From Serratia ureilytica (GTDB lineage Bacteria; Pseudomonadota; Gammaproteobacteria; Enterobacterales; Enterobacteriaceae): a DNA stretch of 64,000 nucleotides. Positions 10,955 to 19,905 of this stretch are shown here, one piece after another. A program made the translations under genes and the position numbers. Position 1 is the first letter of the stretch. The number at the start of each line of letters is the position of its first letter. The notes under the pieces are model-generated. The model searched no databases and had not been told where the DNA came from. It worked only from the letters and a program-made list of their open reading frames with translations. The stretch spans positions 248,001 to 312,000 of the forward strand of contig NZ_JABXOF010000007.1 of assembly GCF_013375155.1 (NCBI RefSeq), given 5' to 3'.

Positions 10955-12160
10955 TCAGTCGGCCAGCAGGTCGAGGGCGTGGGTCAACGCGCTGACCAGC
11001 GTATCGACGTCCTGTTGAGTATTGTAGGGGGCGAACGACGCGCGCAACGTACCGCTGACGCCTAACGCCGCCATCAGCGGCTGCGCGCAGTGCTGGCCGG
11101 CGCGCAGCGCAATGCCTTGCTCCGCCAGCAGCGTGACGATGTCGCTGTGGTGTACGCCGGCGATATCGAACGCCAGCAGGCTGGAACCGGAACTGCGGAA
11201 GCTGCGAAAGCCCGGCAGCTGCGCCAACCGCTGTTCTGCCCGATCCGCCAGCTCGCGACTGTAGCGCTCCGCCGCCGCCATGTCCTGTTCGCGAAGCCAG
11301 GTGAGCGCGGCGGCCAACCCCAGCACGCCGGCGATGTTTGGCGTGCCGGCTTCGAAGCAGTGCGGCGGTTTTTGCGGGATAAAACCGTCGAACGACGCCT
11401 GGGTCAACATCTTTCCCCCTCCTTGCCACGGCGCCATCTGCGCCAGCAGCTCGGATTTGCCGTACAGCGCGCCGATGCCGGTCGGGCCATACAGTTTGTG
11501 GCCGGAGAAGGCGTAGAAATCGATATCGAGCCGCTGTACGTCGGCCGGGTCGTGAACCACGCCCTGTGCGCCGTCGATCATCACGCGCGCGCCGGCGGCA
11601 TGGGCCAGCGCGATCGCCGGCGCCAGATCCGGGCAGCCGCCGGTGACGTTGGACATTTGCCCCAGCGCCAACAGGCGGGTTCTATCGTTGAGCAGGGCGG
11701 GCAGCTGCGCCAGGTCCGGCAGACGGTCGGCGCCGATCGGCAGTTTCACTACCCGCGCGCCGGTTTGATCCGCCACCATCAGCCAGGGGATCAGGTTGGC
11801 GTGGTGCTCCGCTTCGCTCACCAGAATTTCATCCCCCGGCTGCAGACGCGGACGCAGATAACTCTGCGCCACCAGGTTGATCGCCTCGGTGGTGCCGCGC
11901 GTCCAGACGATGTCGTCGGCCGACGGCGCATGGATAAGTTGCGCGACCTGGCCGCGCGCCTGCTCGAAACGGGCGGTCAGATCCTGCGCCGCCCGATGCT
12001 GGCTGCGGTGCACGGTGGCGGCGTCGTCGCGATAAAACTGCTGCGTGGCGTCGATCACCGCCTGCGGCTTCAACGCGGTGGCGGCGCTGTCCAGATAGAT
12101 GCCGTCCTGCGCGAGCGCGGGAAACTGTTGGCGAAAAAGGCTGGGGTTAAAAGGCGTCAT
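10955..12160 (-). CDS. csdA: CsdA, cysteine desulfurase
   Basis: CsdA is a pyridoxal-phosphate enzyme that removes sulfur from cysteine (and cysteine sulfinate), passing a persulfide to CsdE and, in E. coli, on to CsdL/TcdA. The 401-residue class V aminotransferase fold has the cofactor lysine at 222 ([11 protein letters not shown]) and the nucleophilic cysteine at 358 (RAGQHCAQP). It also shows [11 protein letters not shown] and [16 protein letters not shown], the cofactor-contacting motifs. Both key residues have the same numbering I recall for E. coli CsdA. It heads csdA-csdE and is divergent from ygdI. It could be confused with SufS, but the csdE/tcdA neighbours settle the assignment. Confidence 0.97.
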   Translation of the reverse strand: MTPFNPSLFRQQFPALAQDGIYLDSAATALKPQAVIDATQQFYRDDAATVHRSQHRAAQDLTARFEQARGQVAQLIHAPSADDIVWTRGTTEAINLVAQSYLRPRLQPGDEILVSEAEHHANLIPWLMVADQTGARVVKLPIGADRLPDLAQLPALLNDRTRLLALGQMSNVTGGCPDLAPAIALAHAAGARVMIDGAQGVVHDPADVQRLDIDFYAFSGHKLYGPTGIGALYGKSELLAQMAPWQGGGKMLTQASFDGFIPQKPPHCFEAGTPNIAGVLGLAAALTWLREQDMAAAERYSRELADRAEQRLAQLPGFRSFRSSGSSLLAFDIAGVHHSDIVTLLAEQGIALRAGQHCAQPLMAALGVSGTLRASFAPYNTQQDVDTLVSALTHALDLLAD

Positions 12161-12356
12161 ACCCTGATTGTCACTGGCTTGAGTCGATGGGTGATCCTGT
12201 CCTATTTTGCCGCCGGAGACAAGCGTTCGCGCCGATTAGGACTTATCGCCTGGCAAAATTGGGAAAGTTTGTTATGCTATTAAACGTGCGCTTATTAATC
12301 GCATCTATACGCATAAAAGGTATTTATCAGCATTTAAAACTAAAAAGGAGTCCTCA

Positions 12357-12581
12357 ATGAAGAAAACAGCCGCAGTTCTCTCTGCCCTGATGCTTACGTT
12401 CACCCTGGCCGCCTGTTCCAGCAACTACGTGATGCATACCAATGACGGACGCACCATTGTCGCTGACGGCAAGCCTAAAGTGGATAACGATACCGGCATG
12501 ATCAGCTATAAAGACGCCAACGGCGTCGAACAGCAGATCAACCGCGCCGATGTGAAAGAGATGGTTGAAAGCAACCAGTAA
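12357..12581 (+). CDS. ygdI: YgdI/YgdR-family small lipoprotein
   Basis: This is a 74-residue predicted lipoprotein of unknown function. The signal peptide MKKTAAVLSALMLTFTLAAC ends at Cys20 with a lipobox (LAAC), and Ser-Ser at +2/+3 favours the outer membrane. The mature part is a small DUF903-type beta domain with YVMHTNDGRTIVADGKP and DNDTGMISYKDANG, which matches YgdI/YgdR in E. coli. AAGGAG lies six bases before the ATG. It converges on gcvB, whose terminator stem is just past its stop and probably serves both transcripts. The position beside gcvB-gcvA identifies the ygdI orthologue rather than ygdR. Confidence 0.93.
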   Translation: MKKTAAVLSALMLTFTLAACSSNYVMHTNDGRTIVADGKPKVDNDTGMISYKDANGVEQQINRADVKEMVESNQ

Positions 12582-12590
12582 CCGTCAGGC

Positions 12591-12621
12591 AAAAAAAAAA
12601 GCACCGCAAGTTTTGCGGTGC
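12591..12621. terminator. Bidirectional terminator of gcvB and ygdI
   Basis: GCACCGCAA and TTGCGGTGC pair around a short loop at 12601-12621. On the minus strand the stem is followed by ten T residues (12591-12600) and ends GcvB. On the plus strand it lies 20 bp past ygdI, but its T tract is poor. Confidence 0.85.
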
Positions 12622-12794
12622 TGCATAAAATCACTATGGACAGACAGGGTAAATGTACAGGAAGTGAAAAAACAGTAGCCTAGCTACCATGTCCGGAATC
12701 GCCGGACAATTTGCAAACACAACATCACAACCACAAGCCAAAAGTTCATCGGCGTCCTCGACACCCACTCCCTTTTCGTTCCGGCCCGGGAAGT
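12591..12794 (-). ncRNA. gcvB: GcvB small regulatory RNA
   Basis: GcvB is an Hfq-dependent sRNA that base-pairs with many mRNAs for amino-acid and peptide transport. The ~204-nt minus-strand RNA begins ACTTCCCGGGCCGGAACG (start near 12794). It contains the G/U-rich R1 target-binding stretch (12713-12734). It then has the strongly conserved CACTTCCTGTACATTTACC and CTGTCTGTCCATAGTGATT segments, which correspond to R2 and its flank. It ends in a GCACCGCAA/TTGCGGTGC stem followed by ten T residues. The position divergent from gcvA and convergent with ygdI is as in E. coli. R1 appears about 8 nt shorter than the E. coli sequence I recall. Confidence 0.96.
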
Positions 12795-12800
12795 GCCGCC

Positions 12801-12829
12801 ACTATAGGTATTTGCTGGCGCATCCTCAA
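12801..12829 (-). promoter_or_regulatory. Promoter of gcvB
   Basis: On the minus strand, TTGAGG (12824-12829) and TATAGT (12801-12806) are 17 bp apart. The -10 ends six bases before the expected RNA start. CTAAT pentamers, the half-site reported for GcvA, occur upstream at 12862-12866 and 12961-12965, consistent with GcvA control of both divergent genes. Confidence 0.7.
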
Positions 12830-12968
12830 CGGACAAATTATAATGGCTCGGATTAAAAAAACTAATGGCAATGCGCCGTTAGCGTTTGTCCATGGCTTGC
12901 CACACAAAGCCGCCCGATTTTCGGCGCCGAATCATTCGGATTAATGTTACACAAAAGTAGCTAATTTA

Positions 12969-13886
12969 ATGTCTAAACGCTTACCTCCCCTCAATGCGCT
13001 GCGCGTGTTCGATGCGGCCGCTCGCCACCTGAGTTTCACCAAGGCGGCGGAAGAGCTGTTCGTGACTCAGGCCGCGGTGAGCCACCAGATCAAGTCGCTG
13101 GAGGACTTCCTCGGGCTGAAGCTGTTTCGCCGGCGCAATCGCTCGCTGCTGCTGACCGAAGAGGGGCAAAGTTACTACCTTGATATCAAGGAGATCTTCT
13201 CTTCGATCAACGAGGCGACGCGCAAACTGCAGGCGCGCAGCGCCAAGGGGGCATTGACCGTCAGTTTGCCGCCGAGCTTCGCCATTCAGTGGCTGGTGCC
13301 GCGTCTGTCCGGCTTTAACTCAGCTTATCCGGGCATCGACGTGCGCATCCAGGCGGTGGACCGTGAAGAGGACAAGCTGGCGGACGACGTCGACGTGGCG
13401 ATTTTCTATGGCCGCGGCAATTGGCCGGGGCTGCGCGCCGAGCGCCTGTATGCGGAATATTTGCTGCCGGTTTGTTCGCCGAGCCTGCTGACCGGCGATC
13501 ATCCGCTGAAAACCGCAGACGATCTGGCTTATCATACGCTGCTGCATGACGTTTCACGTCGCGACTGGCTGGCCTATACGCGCCAGCTGGGGTTGCAGCA
13601 CATCAACGTGCAGCAGGGGCCAATCTTCAGCCACAGCGCCATGGTGGTGCAGGCGGCGGTGCACGGTCAGGGCGTGGCGCTGGTGAACAACGTGATGGCG
13701 CAAACCGAGATTGAAGCCGGTCGTCTGGTGTGCCCGTTCAACGATGTGTTGGTCAGTAAAAATGCTTTTTATCTGGTATGTCATGACAGCCAGGCAGAAC
13801 TGGGTAAAATAGCCGCCTTCCGGCAGTGGATCCTGGCGCGTGCCGCCAGCGAACAAGAGAAGTTCCGCTTCCGCTACGAACAATAA
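12969..13886 (+). CDS. gcvA: GcvA, LysR-family regulator of glycine cleavage
   Basis: GcvA activates or represses the gcvTHP glycine-cleavage operon (with GcvR) and activates gcvB. The 305-residue LysR-type protein has an N-terminal winged helix-turn-helix, LNALRVFDAAARHLSFTKAAEELFVTQAAVSHQIKSLE spanning about residues 8-45, and a periplasmic-binding-like effector domain (about 95-295). The sequence matches E. coli GcvA closely. It is divergently transcribed from gcvB with 174 bp between starts, a region holding CTAAT half-sites and suited to autoregulation. A G+C hairpin terminator follows before ygdD. Confidence 0.96.
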   Translation: MSKRLPPLNALRVFDAAARHLSFTKAAEELFVTQAAVSHQIKSLEDFLGLKLFRRRNRSLLLTEEGQSYYLDIKEIFSSINEATRKLQARSAKGALTVSLPPSFAIQWLVPRLSGFNSAYPGIDVRIQAVDREEDKLADDVDVAIFYGRGNWPGLRAERLYAEYLLPVCSPSLLTGDHPLKTADDLAYHTLLHDVSRRDWLAYTRQLGLQHINVQQGPIFSHSAMVVQAAVHGQGVALVNNVMAQTEIEAGRLVCPFNDVLVSKNAFYLVCHDSQAELGKIAAFRQWILARAASEQEKFRFRYEQ

Positions 13887-13888
13887 GG

Positions 13889-13922
13889 CCGGCCGCCGCC
13901 TTGCCGCGGCCGGTGATTTTTA
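13889..13922 (+). terminator. Intrinsic terminator after gcvA
   Basis: CCGGCCGC (13889-13896) pairs with GCGGCCGG (13906-13913) across a nine-base loop and is followed by TGATTTTTAA, directly after the gcvA stop. The ygdD ribosome-binding region starts shortly after, so read-through may feed ygdD-rlmM. Confidence 0.65.
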
Positions 13923-13937
13923 ATGGGATAGATCACG

Positions 13938-14333
13938 ATGAGCAGCCGTTCCATGCTGGTTTTCGCCGCTATCAGCGGCTTTGTGTTTGTCGCGCTGGGC
14001 GCATTCGGCGCGCATGTGTTAAGCGGCACGCTGGGCGCCAACGAAATGGCCTGGATCCGCACCGGGCTGGAGTATCAGGGGTTCCACACCCTGGCCATCC
14101 TGGCGCTGGCGGTCGCGATGCAGCGCCGCGTGAGCCTGTGGTTTTACTGGAGCGGAGCGCTGTTGGCGTTCGGCACCGTGTTGTTCAGCGGCAGCCTCTA
14201 TTGTCTGGCGCTGTCGCACCTGAAGGTCTGGGTATATATCACGCCGGTTGGCGGCGTGTGCTTCTTGATCGGCTGGATATTGATGTTGATTGGCGCTTTG
14301 CGTCTGAGGAAAAAGGCCGAGCGCCATGAATAA
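13938..14333 (+). CDS. ygdD: YgdD, DUF423 family inner-membrane protein
   Basis: This 131-residue membrane protein of the DUF423 family has no established function. Four hydrophobic segments are visible: about 7-27 ([20 protein letters not shown]), 47-62, 70-90 ([18 protein letters not shown]) and 98-122 ([20 protein letters not shown]), followed by a basic tail [10 protein letters not shown]. The conserved GAFGAH motif in the first segment is typical of the family. The length equals E. coli YgdD. Its last eight bases overlap the start of rlmM, so translation of the two is probably coupled. Confidence 0.93.
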   Translation: MSSRSMLVFAAISGFVFVALGAFGAHVLSGTLGANEMAWIRTGLEYQGFHTLAILALAVAMQRRVSLWFYWSGALLAFGTVLFSGSLYCLALSHLKVWVYITPVGGVCFLIGWILMLIGALRLRKKAERHE

Positions 14334-15429
14334 GATTGCGTTGTACTGCCGCCCCGGCTTCGAAAAAGAGTGTGCGGCGGAGATCACCGATAAAGCCGCC
14401 CAGCTGGAGATTTACGGCTTTGCGCGGGTAAAAGAGCACAGCGGTTACGTGTTGTTCGAATGCTATCAGCCGGACGATGCCGACCGCCTGGCGCGGGAGA
14501 TTCCGTTCCGCGAACTGATTTTCGCCCGCCAAATGCTCGTGGTGGGTGAGCTGCTGCGCGATCTGCCGCCGGAAGATCGGGTATCGCCGATCGTCGGCAT
14601 GCTGATCGGCGTGGTTGATCGCGGCGGCGAGCTGCGGGTGGAAGTGCCGGACACCAACGAAAGCAAAGAGCTGATGAAATTCTGCCGCAAGCTGACGGTG
14701 CCGCTGCGCGCCGCGATGCGTGAGCAGAAGGTGCTGATGGCGCGGGAGAACCCGACTCGCCCGGTGGTGCACGTGTTCTTCATCGCGCCGGGCTGCTGCT
14801 ATGTCGGTTACTCCTACAGCAACAACAACTCGCCGTTCTACATGGGTATTCCGCGTCTGCGCTTCCCGGCCGATGCGCCGAGCCGTTCGACGCTGAAACT
14901 GGAAGAAGCGTTCCATGTGTTCATCCCCGCCGACGAGTGGGACGAGCGCCTGGCCAGCGGCATGCATGCGGTCGATCTGGGGGCCTGCCCGGGCGGCTGG
15001 ACCTATCAGCTGGTGAAGCGCAGCATGATGGTGCATTCGGTGGATAATGGCCCGATGGCGCCGAGCCTGATGGAAACCGGCCAGGTGACGCATCACCGCG
15101 CCGACGGCTTCAAGTTCGAGCCGAACAGCAGCAAGATCTATTGGTTGGTGTGCGACATGGTGGAAAAACCGGCGAAGGTGACCAGCCTGATGATTCAGTG
15201 GCTGGTGAAAGGCTGGTGCCGCGAAGCGATCTTTAACCTCAAACTGCCGATGAAAAAACGCTACGAGGAAGTGTCGCAAAACCTGATGAGCATCCGCGAA
15301 GCGCTGAGCGCCGCCGGCATCAGCGCTGAAGTGCACGCCAAACAGCTGTATCACGACCGCGAAGAGATCACCGTACACGTGCGCCGCATGTGGTCGGCGG
15401 TGCCGGGCCGCCGCGACGAGCGCGATTAA
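14326..15429 (+). CDS. rlmM: RlmM, 23S rRNA (C2498) 2'-O-ribose methyltransferase
   Basis: RlmM methylates the ribose of C2498 in the peptidyl-transferase region of 23S rRNA, using S-adenosylmethionine. The 367-residue product has an N-terminal THUMP-like domain. The C-terminal Rossmann-fold methyltransferase begins around residue 190, with the cofactor loop [20 protein letters not shown]-like [19 protein letters not shown] and the basic [10 protein letters not shown]. This order fits the K-D-K-E catalytic tetrad of the family. It overlaps ygdD by eight bases. A strong stem-loop follows immediately and is shared with the end of xni. Confidence 0.97.
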   Translation: MNKIALYCRPGFEKECAAEITDKAAQLEIYGFARVKEHSGYVLFECYQPDDADRLAREIPFRELIFARQMLVVGELLRDLPPEDRVSPIVGMLIGVVDRGGELRVEVPDTNESKELMKFCRKLTVPLRAAMREQKVLMARENPTRPVVHVFFIAPGCCYVGYSYSNNNSPFYMGIPRLRFPADAPSRSTLKLEEAFHVFIPADEWDERLASGMHAVDLGACPGGWTYQLVKRSMMVHSVDNGPMAPSLMETGQVTHHRADGFKFEPNSSKIYWLVCDMVEKPAKVTSLMIQWLVKGWCREAIFNLKLPMKKRYEEVSQNLMSIREALSAAGISAEVHAKQLYHDREEITVHVRRMWSAVPGRRDERD

Positions 15430-15446
15430 TCGCGTTAAACCTGATG

Positions 15447-15474
15447 AAGGGCGCTGCTTGCAGCGCCCTTATTG
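15447..15474. terminator. Terminator between rlmM and xni
   Basis: A perfect 10-bp stem (AAGGGCGCTG at 15447-15456 with CAGCGCCCTT at 15461-15470, loop CTTG) separates the convergent genes. The plus-strand tail is TTATTGT. The xni stop codon lies within the distal arm. Confidence 0.65.
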
Positions 15475-16227
15475 TATCGGCAGTCGCAGCTGCTGCAGGT
15501 TGCCGTCCAGCGACAGATCGGTGCGCAGCGTGGCGACGTGTTTGCTGACGTAGGCCAGCTCGCGGTGCTGCTCCAGCTTGCCGCGCCATTTCTCCGGCAC
15601 CTGCTCCAGGTGCTGATAGATCCCGTCCAGACTGCCCGACTGCTGCAACAGCAGCACGGCGGTTTTCGGCCCGATGCCGGCCACGCCGGGGATCTTGCTG
15701 CTGCCGATCCCCGCTAACCCCCAGTAGTCCGGCAGTTGCTGCGGCTGCACGCCGAATTCCTGCTGCACGAAAGGCATATCCAACCAGCGTTTCTGGAAGT
15801 AATCGCGGATCTGTACGTTCGGCGCCAGCAGCTGGCAATAGCCTTTGTCGGTGGAGACGATGGTCACCTGGTGGCCGCCGCCGGCGACCTTCGCCGCCAG
15901 CGTGGCCGCCAGATCGTCTGCCTCGTTGCCGGGTGAATGCCAGCTGGCGACGCCCAGTTCGGCGAAGGCTTCACGCAGCTGCGGCATCTCCTGTTGCAGG
16001 TTTTCCGGCATCGGCGAGCGCCCGGCCTTGTAGTCCGGCAGAATTTGGTGGCGCCAGCTTTCGCTGCGGTCGTCCTCGTCAAATACCGCCACCGCGTGGG
16101 TCGGGCGGCTGTGCTGAAGCAACTGCTGCAGCGCGTGGCGGCAGGCGTTGACGCAAGGGGAGCCCTGTACGGCGTGAATGCGGCGGATGAGGTTCAGGGC
16201 GTCGACAATCAGTAGGTGTATCATCAT
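15469..16227 (-). CDS. xni: Xni (ExoIX), flap endonuclease-like protein
   Basis: Xni is a member of the 5'-nuclease/flap endonuclease family related to the Pol I 5'-nuclease domain, implicated in DNA end processing. The 252-residue product shows [12 protein letters not shown] (N-terminal metal-binding Asp), [42 protein letters not shown] and the helix-hairpin-helix [16 protein letters not shown]. The start is ATG 16227. An in-frame TTG at 16236 and an ATG at 16224 are alternatives, and none has a strong ribosome-binding site. Some family aspartates are reduced relative to Pol I, as in the known orthologue. It is transcribed toward rlmM and separated from ppnN by that gene's terminator. Confidence 0.94.
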   Translation of the reverse strand: MMIHLLIVDALNLIRRIHAVQGSPCVNACRHALQQLLQHSRPTHAVAVFDEDDRSESWRHQILPDYKAGRSPMPENLQQEMPQLREAFAELGVASWHSPGNEADDLAATLAAKVAGGGHQVTIVSTDKGYCQLLAPNVQIRDYFQKRWLDMPFVQQEFGVQPQQLPDYWGLAGIGSSKIPGVAGIGPKTAVLLLQQSGSLDGIYQHLEQVPEKWRGKLEQHRELAYVSKHVATLRTDLSLDGNLQQLRLPIQ

Positions 16228-16241
16228 GGGCGGCAAGGTCA

Positions 16242-16270
16242 GAAAAAACAGGGCGGCCGTTACGCCGCCC
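16242..16270 (-). terminator. Intrinsic terminator of ppnN
   Basis: On the minus strand GGGCGGC and GCCGCCC pair around a six-base loop (16251-16270) and are followed by TGTTTTTTCT. It begins 11 bp past the ppnN stop and isolates ppnN from xni. Confidence 0.85.
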
Positions 16271-16281
16271 GGGATTGAGGG

Positions 16282-17646
16282 TCAGGCGACGATTTCGTAG
16301 CAGGGCACATAGGCGCTGCCCGGCAGTTTCATGCGGTGCTGGGCGACAAAGCCCTGCAGCAGGCTGTCCATCTGCTTCATCATCTGCGGTTCGCCGTGCA
16401 GCTTGTACGGGCCGAACTGCTCAATGGCGTGGATGCCGTTTTCCTTCACGTTGCCGGCCACGATGCCGGAGAAGGCGCGGCGCAGCGCGGCGGCCAATTG
16501 CTCCGGCGGCTGGTTCGGATACAGATTGAGGTTCGCCATGTTCTCGTGGGTCGGCTCGAACGGCAGCTGCAGATCCGGCGCGATGCGGATCGACCAGTTG
16601 AAACTGTAGGCGTCGCCGGTGTTGCGGCGGTTCTCCTTCACCAGCGGCATGGCTTTTTTCATCTGCCGTGCCACTTCCGCCGGATCGTCGATGATGATGG
16701 TGTAGTGACGGCGCGCGGCGTCGCCCAGCGTGTTCATGATGAACTCGTCCAGCACGCGGAAGTAATCGGCGCTCTCTTTTGGCCCGGTCAGGATCAGCGG
16801 CAGCACCTGCTCGCTGTTCTCCGGGTTCATCAGGATTCCCAGCAGGTACAGCAGCTCTTCGGCGGTGCCGACGCCGCCCGGGAAGATGATGATGCCGTGC
16901 GCGATGCGCACGAACGCTTCCAGACGTTTTTCGATGTCCGGCATGATCACCAGCTCGTTCACCAGCGGGTTAGGCGGCTCGGCGGCGATGATTGACGGCT
17001 CGGTCATGCCGATGAAGCGGCTGTTGCGGTAACGCTGCTGCGCGTGGCCGACCGCCGCGCCTTTCATCGGCGCTTCCATGGCACCCGGCCCGCAGCCGGT
17101 GCAGATGTTCAACTCGCGCAGGCCCAGCTGGCTGCCGACCTTACGCGCGTACAGGTATTCGTTCTCGTTGATCGAGTGCCCGCCCCAGCACACCACCATG
17201 TTGGGATCCTCATCCAGATGCAGCGTGCGCGCATTGCGCAGGATCGAGAACACCAGGTTGGTGATGTGGGCCGAGTTTTCCAGGTTCAGGTGTTGGAAAC
17301 GGCCGGCGCTGGCGATTTGGCCGTGCACGAACAGAATGTCGCGCAACACGGCGAACAGGTTGGCCTGCAGTGAACGGATGATGCGGCCGTCGACGAACGC
17401 CTCTTCCGGCGGATTGACCAGCTCCAGCTTCACGCCACGCTCGCGGCGCAGCACGTTGATATCGAAGGTTTCATAGCGCGACAGCAGCTGTTTGCTGTTG
17501 TCGGTTTGGCTGCCGGAGTTCAACACGGCCAGCGAACAGTTGCGAAACAGGCGGTACAGGTCGCTGCTGGCGGTGCGCTTCAGCATGTCTACTTCCAGCT
17601 GCGACAATAAATCCATAGAGCCAAGCGGGCTGATGTGTGTAATCAA
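16282..17646 (-). CDS. ppnN: PpnN (YgdH), nucleotide 5'-monophosphate nucleosidase
   Basis: PpnN hydrolyses purine and pyrimidine nucleoside monophosphates to ribose 5-phosphate and base, and in E. coli is activated by (p)ppGpp. The 454-residue product has a central LOG-type nucleosidase domain with [22 protein letters not shown] and [16 protein letters not shown] (the family GGxGTxxE motif, near residue 260). Flanking N- and C-terminal domains are typical of the long form. The start is TTG at 17646, with AAGGAG five bases upstream. It gives the N terminus [20 protein letters not shown], matching the known protein. It follows queF on the same strand after 192 bp. Confidence 0.96.
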   Translation of the reverse strand: MITHISPLGSMDLLSQLEVDMLKRTASSDLYRLFRNCSLAVLNSGSQTDNSKQLLSRYETFDINVLRRERGVKLELVNPPEEAFVDGRIIRSLQANLFAVLRDILFVHGQIASAGRFQHLNLENSAHITNLVFSILRNARTLHLDEDPNMVVCWGGHSINENEYLYARKVGSQLGLRELNICTGCGPGAMEAPMKGAAVGHAQQRYRNSRFIGMTEPSIIAAEPPNPLVNELVIMPDIEKRLEAFVRIAHGIIIFPGGVGTAEELLYLLGILMNPENSEQVLPLILTGPKESADYFRVLDEFIMNTLGDAARRHYTIIIDDPAEVARQMKKAMPLVKENRRNTGDAYSFNWSIRIAPDLQLPFEPTHENMANLNLYPNQPPEQLAAALRRAFSGIVAGNVKENGIHAIEQFGPYKLHGEPQMMKQMDSLLQGFVAQHRMKLPGSAYVPCYEIVA

Positions 17647-17838
17647 GGTAACTCCTTTGCACCCGGTGCGGGGCGGTAGTAATCCATACGCAGCAAAACA
17701 GCATCTCGTTATGGTTGGCGTGCTGCGGCGAAGCGGGCGCTCTGCCCGGCCGCAGCCTCGTTTTAACCTTACCGCCGTCCCTGCGCTTTTACCAACACAA
17801 ACCGCTCGTTAGCTCAGTTGTTGAGCAATGTTTCGCAC

Positions 17839-18684
17839 TTATTGGCGCGCCAGGCGGCCGTGCTCGGGAGCGAACGCGACGTTGCTGCGCCACGGGTTGA
17901 TATCCAGTCCGCCGCGGCGGGTATAGCGGGCGTAAACCGTCAGGCTTTGCGGCCGGCAATAGCGCATCAGATCGTTGAAGATGCGCTCGACGCATTGCTC
18001 GTGGAATTCGTTGTGGTGGCGGAAGGAAACCAGATAGCGCAGCAGCGCTTCGCGATCGATCTTACCGCCGCGGTAGCTTATCTGCACCGAGCCCCAGTCC
18101 GGCTGATGGGTGATCAGGCAGTTGGACTTCAGCAGGTGGCTGACCAATTGCTCTTCCACTACCTCTTCACCGGCGGCGTTCTGCAGGTAGTCGGCGTTGA
18201 ACTCATAATTGTCGATGCGAATATCCTGCTGGTCGATGCAGTCGCCGGCCAGACGAGCGATCGGGCTGCCTTCCAGTTGGTTGACGCTGAACAGGGTGAC
18301 GTTCACCTCGCCTTGGGCGCAGGCGGACAGATCGCGTTGCAGCGTGCTGCGCACCGTTTCCCAATCGGCGAACGGCGTTTGGTTGAAGCTGTTGAGATAC
18401 AGCTTGAAGCTTTTCGATTCGATCAGGTTCAGGCTGTCGGCGTTGAGGCCGATCTCGCCCACCGCCACCTGCGGCAGCCCGTTGGCGTTCAGCCAGGAGA
18501 GTTCGTACAGCGTCCAGATGTCCGCGCCGTGGAAGGGCAGGTTGTCGGGATACAGCCCCAGCGGCTCGCGGTTCATGCTGCGCGGCACCGCCTGCAGCAG
18601 CGTGGCGTCGTAGCGATCGCGATAGGCGGTGGGTTTGCCCAGCGTCAGCCCTGACAGGGCCTGGTGGTCTTGATATGAGGACAT
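17839..18684 (-). CDS. queF: QueF, NADPH-dependent preQ0 reductase
   Basis: QueF reduces the nitrile of 7-cyano-7-deazaguanine (preQ0) to the aminomethyl group of preQ1 in queuosine biosynthesis. The 281-residue product is the long, tandem T-fold type. The catalytic [13 protein letters not shown] contains Cys189 (thioimide formation) and Asp196. The NADPH motif appears as [13 protein letters not shown] (about 89-101). [15 protein letters not shown] is the substrate-binding region. The length is within one residue of the E. coli enzyme. It is divergent from syd, with 63 bp between starts. Confidence 0.97.
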   Translation of the reverse strand: MSSYQDHQALSGLTLGKPTAYRDRYDATLLQAVPRSMNREPLGLYPDNLPFHGADIWTLYELSWLNANGLPQVAVGEIGLNADSLNLIESKSFKLYLNSFNQTPFADWETVRSTLQRDLSACAQGEVNVTLFSVNQLEGSPIARLAGDCIDQQDIRIDNYEFNADYLQNAAGEEVVEEQLVSHLLKSNCLITHQPDWGSVQISYRGGKIDREALLRYLVSFRHHNEFHEQCVERIFNDLMRYCRPQSLTVYARYTRRGGLDINPWRSNVAFAPEHGRLARQ

Positions 18685-18747
18685 CTGCTGTCACCTCGGT
18701 CAGAGATAGGTACAATGGCCGTCAGTTTAACGTATGCGAGAAAGAAT

Positions 18748-19296
18748 ATGGACCATGATGTATCGCACGCTCTGCGTGAATTCACTCAACGCTATGTCGA
18801 GTTGTGGCAGCAAGAGCGCGGCCACGCGCCGGCCAGCGAGGCGCTGTACGGCGTGCCGTCGCCCTGCATCGTGGAGAATCGCGAGGACGACGTGCTGTGG
18901 TTGCCGCAGCCTTTCGAACCGGCGGCGACGCTGGAGAAGGTAGAGGCCGCGCTGGAGCTGCGTTTGCAGCCGGATGCGCACCGTTTCTACACGCAGCAAT
19001 ACGCCGGTGACATGAGCGCGCAATTTGGGGAGCATCGCCTGAGCCTGCTGCAGGTATGGAGCGAAGAGGATTTCATCCGCCTGCAGGAGAATCTGATCGG
19101 CCATCTGGTGACGCAAAAGCGCCTCAAATTGTCACCGACCCTCTTCCTGGCGACCACCGAATCCGAGATGACGATGGTGTCGCTGTGCAACGTCAGCGGC
19201 AACGTGGTGCTGGAGCAGTTCGGCAGCGATAAGCGCACCTTGTTGGCGGCGACGCTGGGGAATTTCCTCGATGCGCTGCGCCCAGTGCTGGACTAA
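18748..19296 (+). CDS. syd: Syd, SecY-interacting protein
   Basis: Syd is a small cytosolic protein that binds the SecY translocon and is thought to monitor complex integrity. The 182-residue product starts at ATG 18748 ([16 protein letters not shown]). The in-frame upstream start at 18715 would add 11 residues not found in the family. Conserved blocks are [58 protein letters not shown] and a C-terminal [12 protein letters not shown]. It is divergent from queF and followed by csrB, the same order as in E. coli. Confidence 0.95.
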   Translation: MDHDVSHALREFTQRYVELWQQERGHAPASEALYGVPSPCIVENREDDVLWLPQPFEPAATLEKVEAALELRLQPDAHRFYTQQYAGDMSAQFGEHRLSLLQVWSEEDFIRLQENLIGHLVTQKRLKLSPTLFLATTESEMTMVSLCNVSGNVVLEQFGSDKRTLLAATLGNFLDALRPVLD

Positions 19297-19321
19297 AGCG
19301 CGGCGGATTCGCCGTCGGTCG

Positions 19322-19362
19322 TGTAAGAGATCTCTCACACGGGCTGTGAGAGATCGCTCTTA
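19322..19362. promoter_or_regulatory. UvrY (BarA/UvrY) inverted repeats upstream of csrB
   Basis: TGTAAGAGATCTCTCACA at 19322-19339 is an 18-bp inverted repeat. It is the exact reverse complement of the UvrY site I recall upstream of E. coli csrB. A second copy, TGTGAGAGATCGCTCTTA, lies at 19345-19362. They centre about 160-185 bp before the predicted csrB start, the far-upstream position known for this activator. A weaker third repeat, TGTGAGACACCTCTCAAA, is at 19454-19471. Confidence 0.8.
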
Positions 19363-19513
19363 ATTTTTTTCACCTCTCTTTGGACCATGAGATTATTGTT
19401 ATCCAGATCAATTGGTTAGAATTTCTTTAGGATAACTCTTAGTCTTAATTTAGTGTGAGACACCTCTCAAACCCTTGTGATTCCGGGAAATTTGAGCGAT
19501 CTTATCATTACCG

Positions 19514-19859
19514 GCACGGACCCGGCGGAGCAGGAAAGCATCAGGATGATGCAGCTTCAGGAAGAAGAAAGGGATGCGCTCAGGCAAGAGCGAGGGATGG
19601 CGTCAGGAGATGCCCAGGATGTTTCAGGATTGAAACCAAGGACACCTCCAGGACGGAGATTGAGAGCCGGCGCAGGACTGTCGGCGGGTCAGGAAGGCTG
19701 AGGAACCGCGTCAGGACGATGCTGCAGGATGATGCAAGGACCACTTGGTCAGGATGGCCGCAGGAAAAGTTTTCAAGGATTGAGCAGGGAGCATGCTGTG
19801 TAGCGGGATGGCTATAAAACGAACCGGGGGCACTGTTAACGCAGTGCCCCCAACTTTTT
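19514..19859 (+). ncRNA. csrB: CsrB, CsrA-sequestering small RNA
   Basis: CsrB binds and sequesters many copies of the RNA-binding regulator CsrA, relieving its control of carbon flux, motility and biofilm genes. The ~346-nt region holds about two dozen GGA motifs, many as CAGGA in predicted hairpin loops. It also has segments I recognise from E. coli CsrB (AAGGACACCTCCAGGA, GGGTCAGGAAGGC, GAGCAGGGAGCA, AAACGAACCGGG). It ends in a perfect 10-bp terminator stem (19826-19835 with 19842-19851) and T5. The 5' end is estimated from a TATCAT -10-like element at 19503-19508. Location after syd agrees with E. coli. A 74-codon open frame inside is not credible as a gene. Confidence 0.95.
19826..19859 (+). 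terminator. Intrinsic terminator of csrB
   Basis: GGGGGCACTG (19826-19835) pairs with CAGTGCCCCC (19842-19851) across a six-base loop and is followed by AACTTTTT. It is the 3' end of CsrB. Confidence 0.9.
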
Positions 19860-19905
19860 GTTCTATTCCGCCGCGCGTGCGCCCCGTCTCAATCCTTCTT
19901 CCGCG

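Noticed and set aside
12711-12944. 77-codon open frame on the plus strand across the gcvB-gcvA region
   Set aside because: It overlaps the gcvB RNA and its promoter, has no ribosome-binding site, and the sequence is explained by the sRNA and the gcvA regulatory region.
17810-17829. TTAGCTCAGTTGTTGAGCA resembles the D-arm of a tRNA gene upstream of the queF 3' end
   Set aside because: No acceptor, anticodon or T arm can be formed from the flanks, and the right half runs straight into queF. The loop also lacks the GG pair. Chance similarity or a simple hairpin is more likely than a tRNA remnant.
19477-19701. 74-codon open frame within csrB
   Set aside because: The segment matches CsrB with repeated GGA motifs and a terminator, has no ribosome-binding site, and shows low-complexity composition driven by the CsrA sites.
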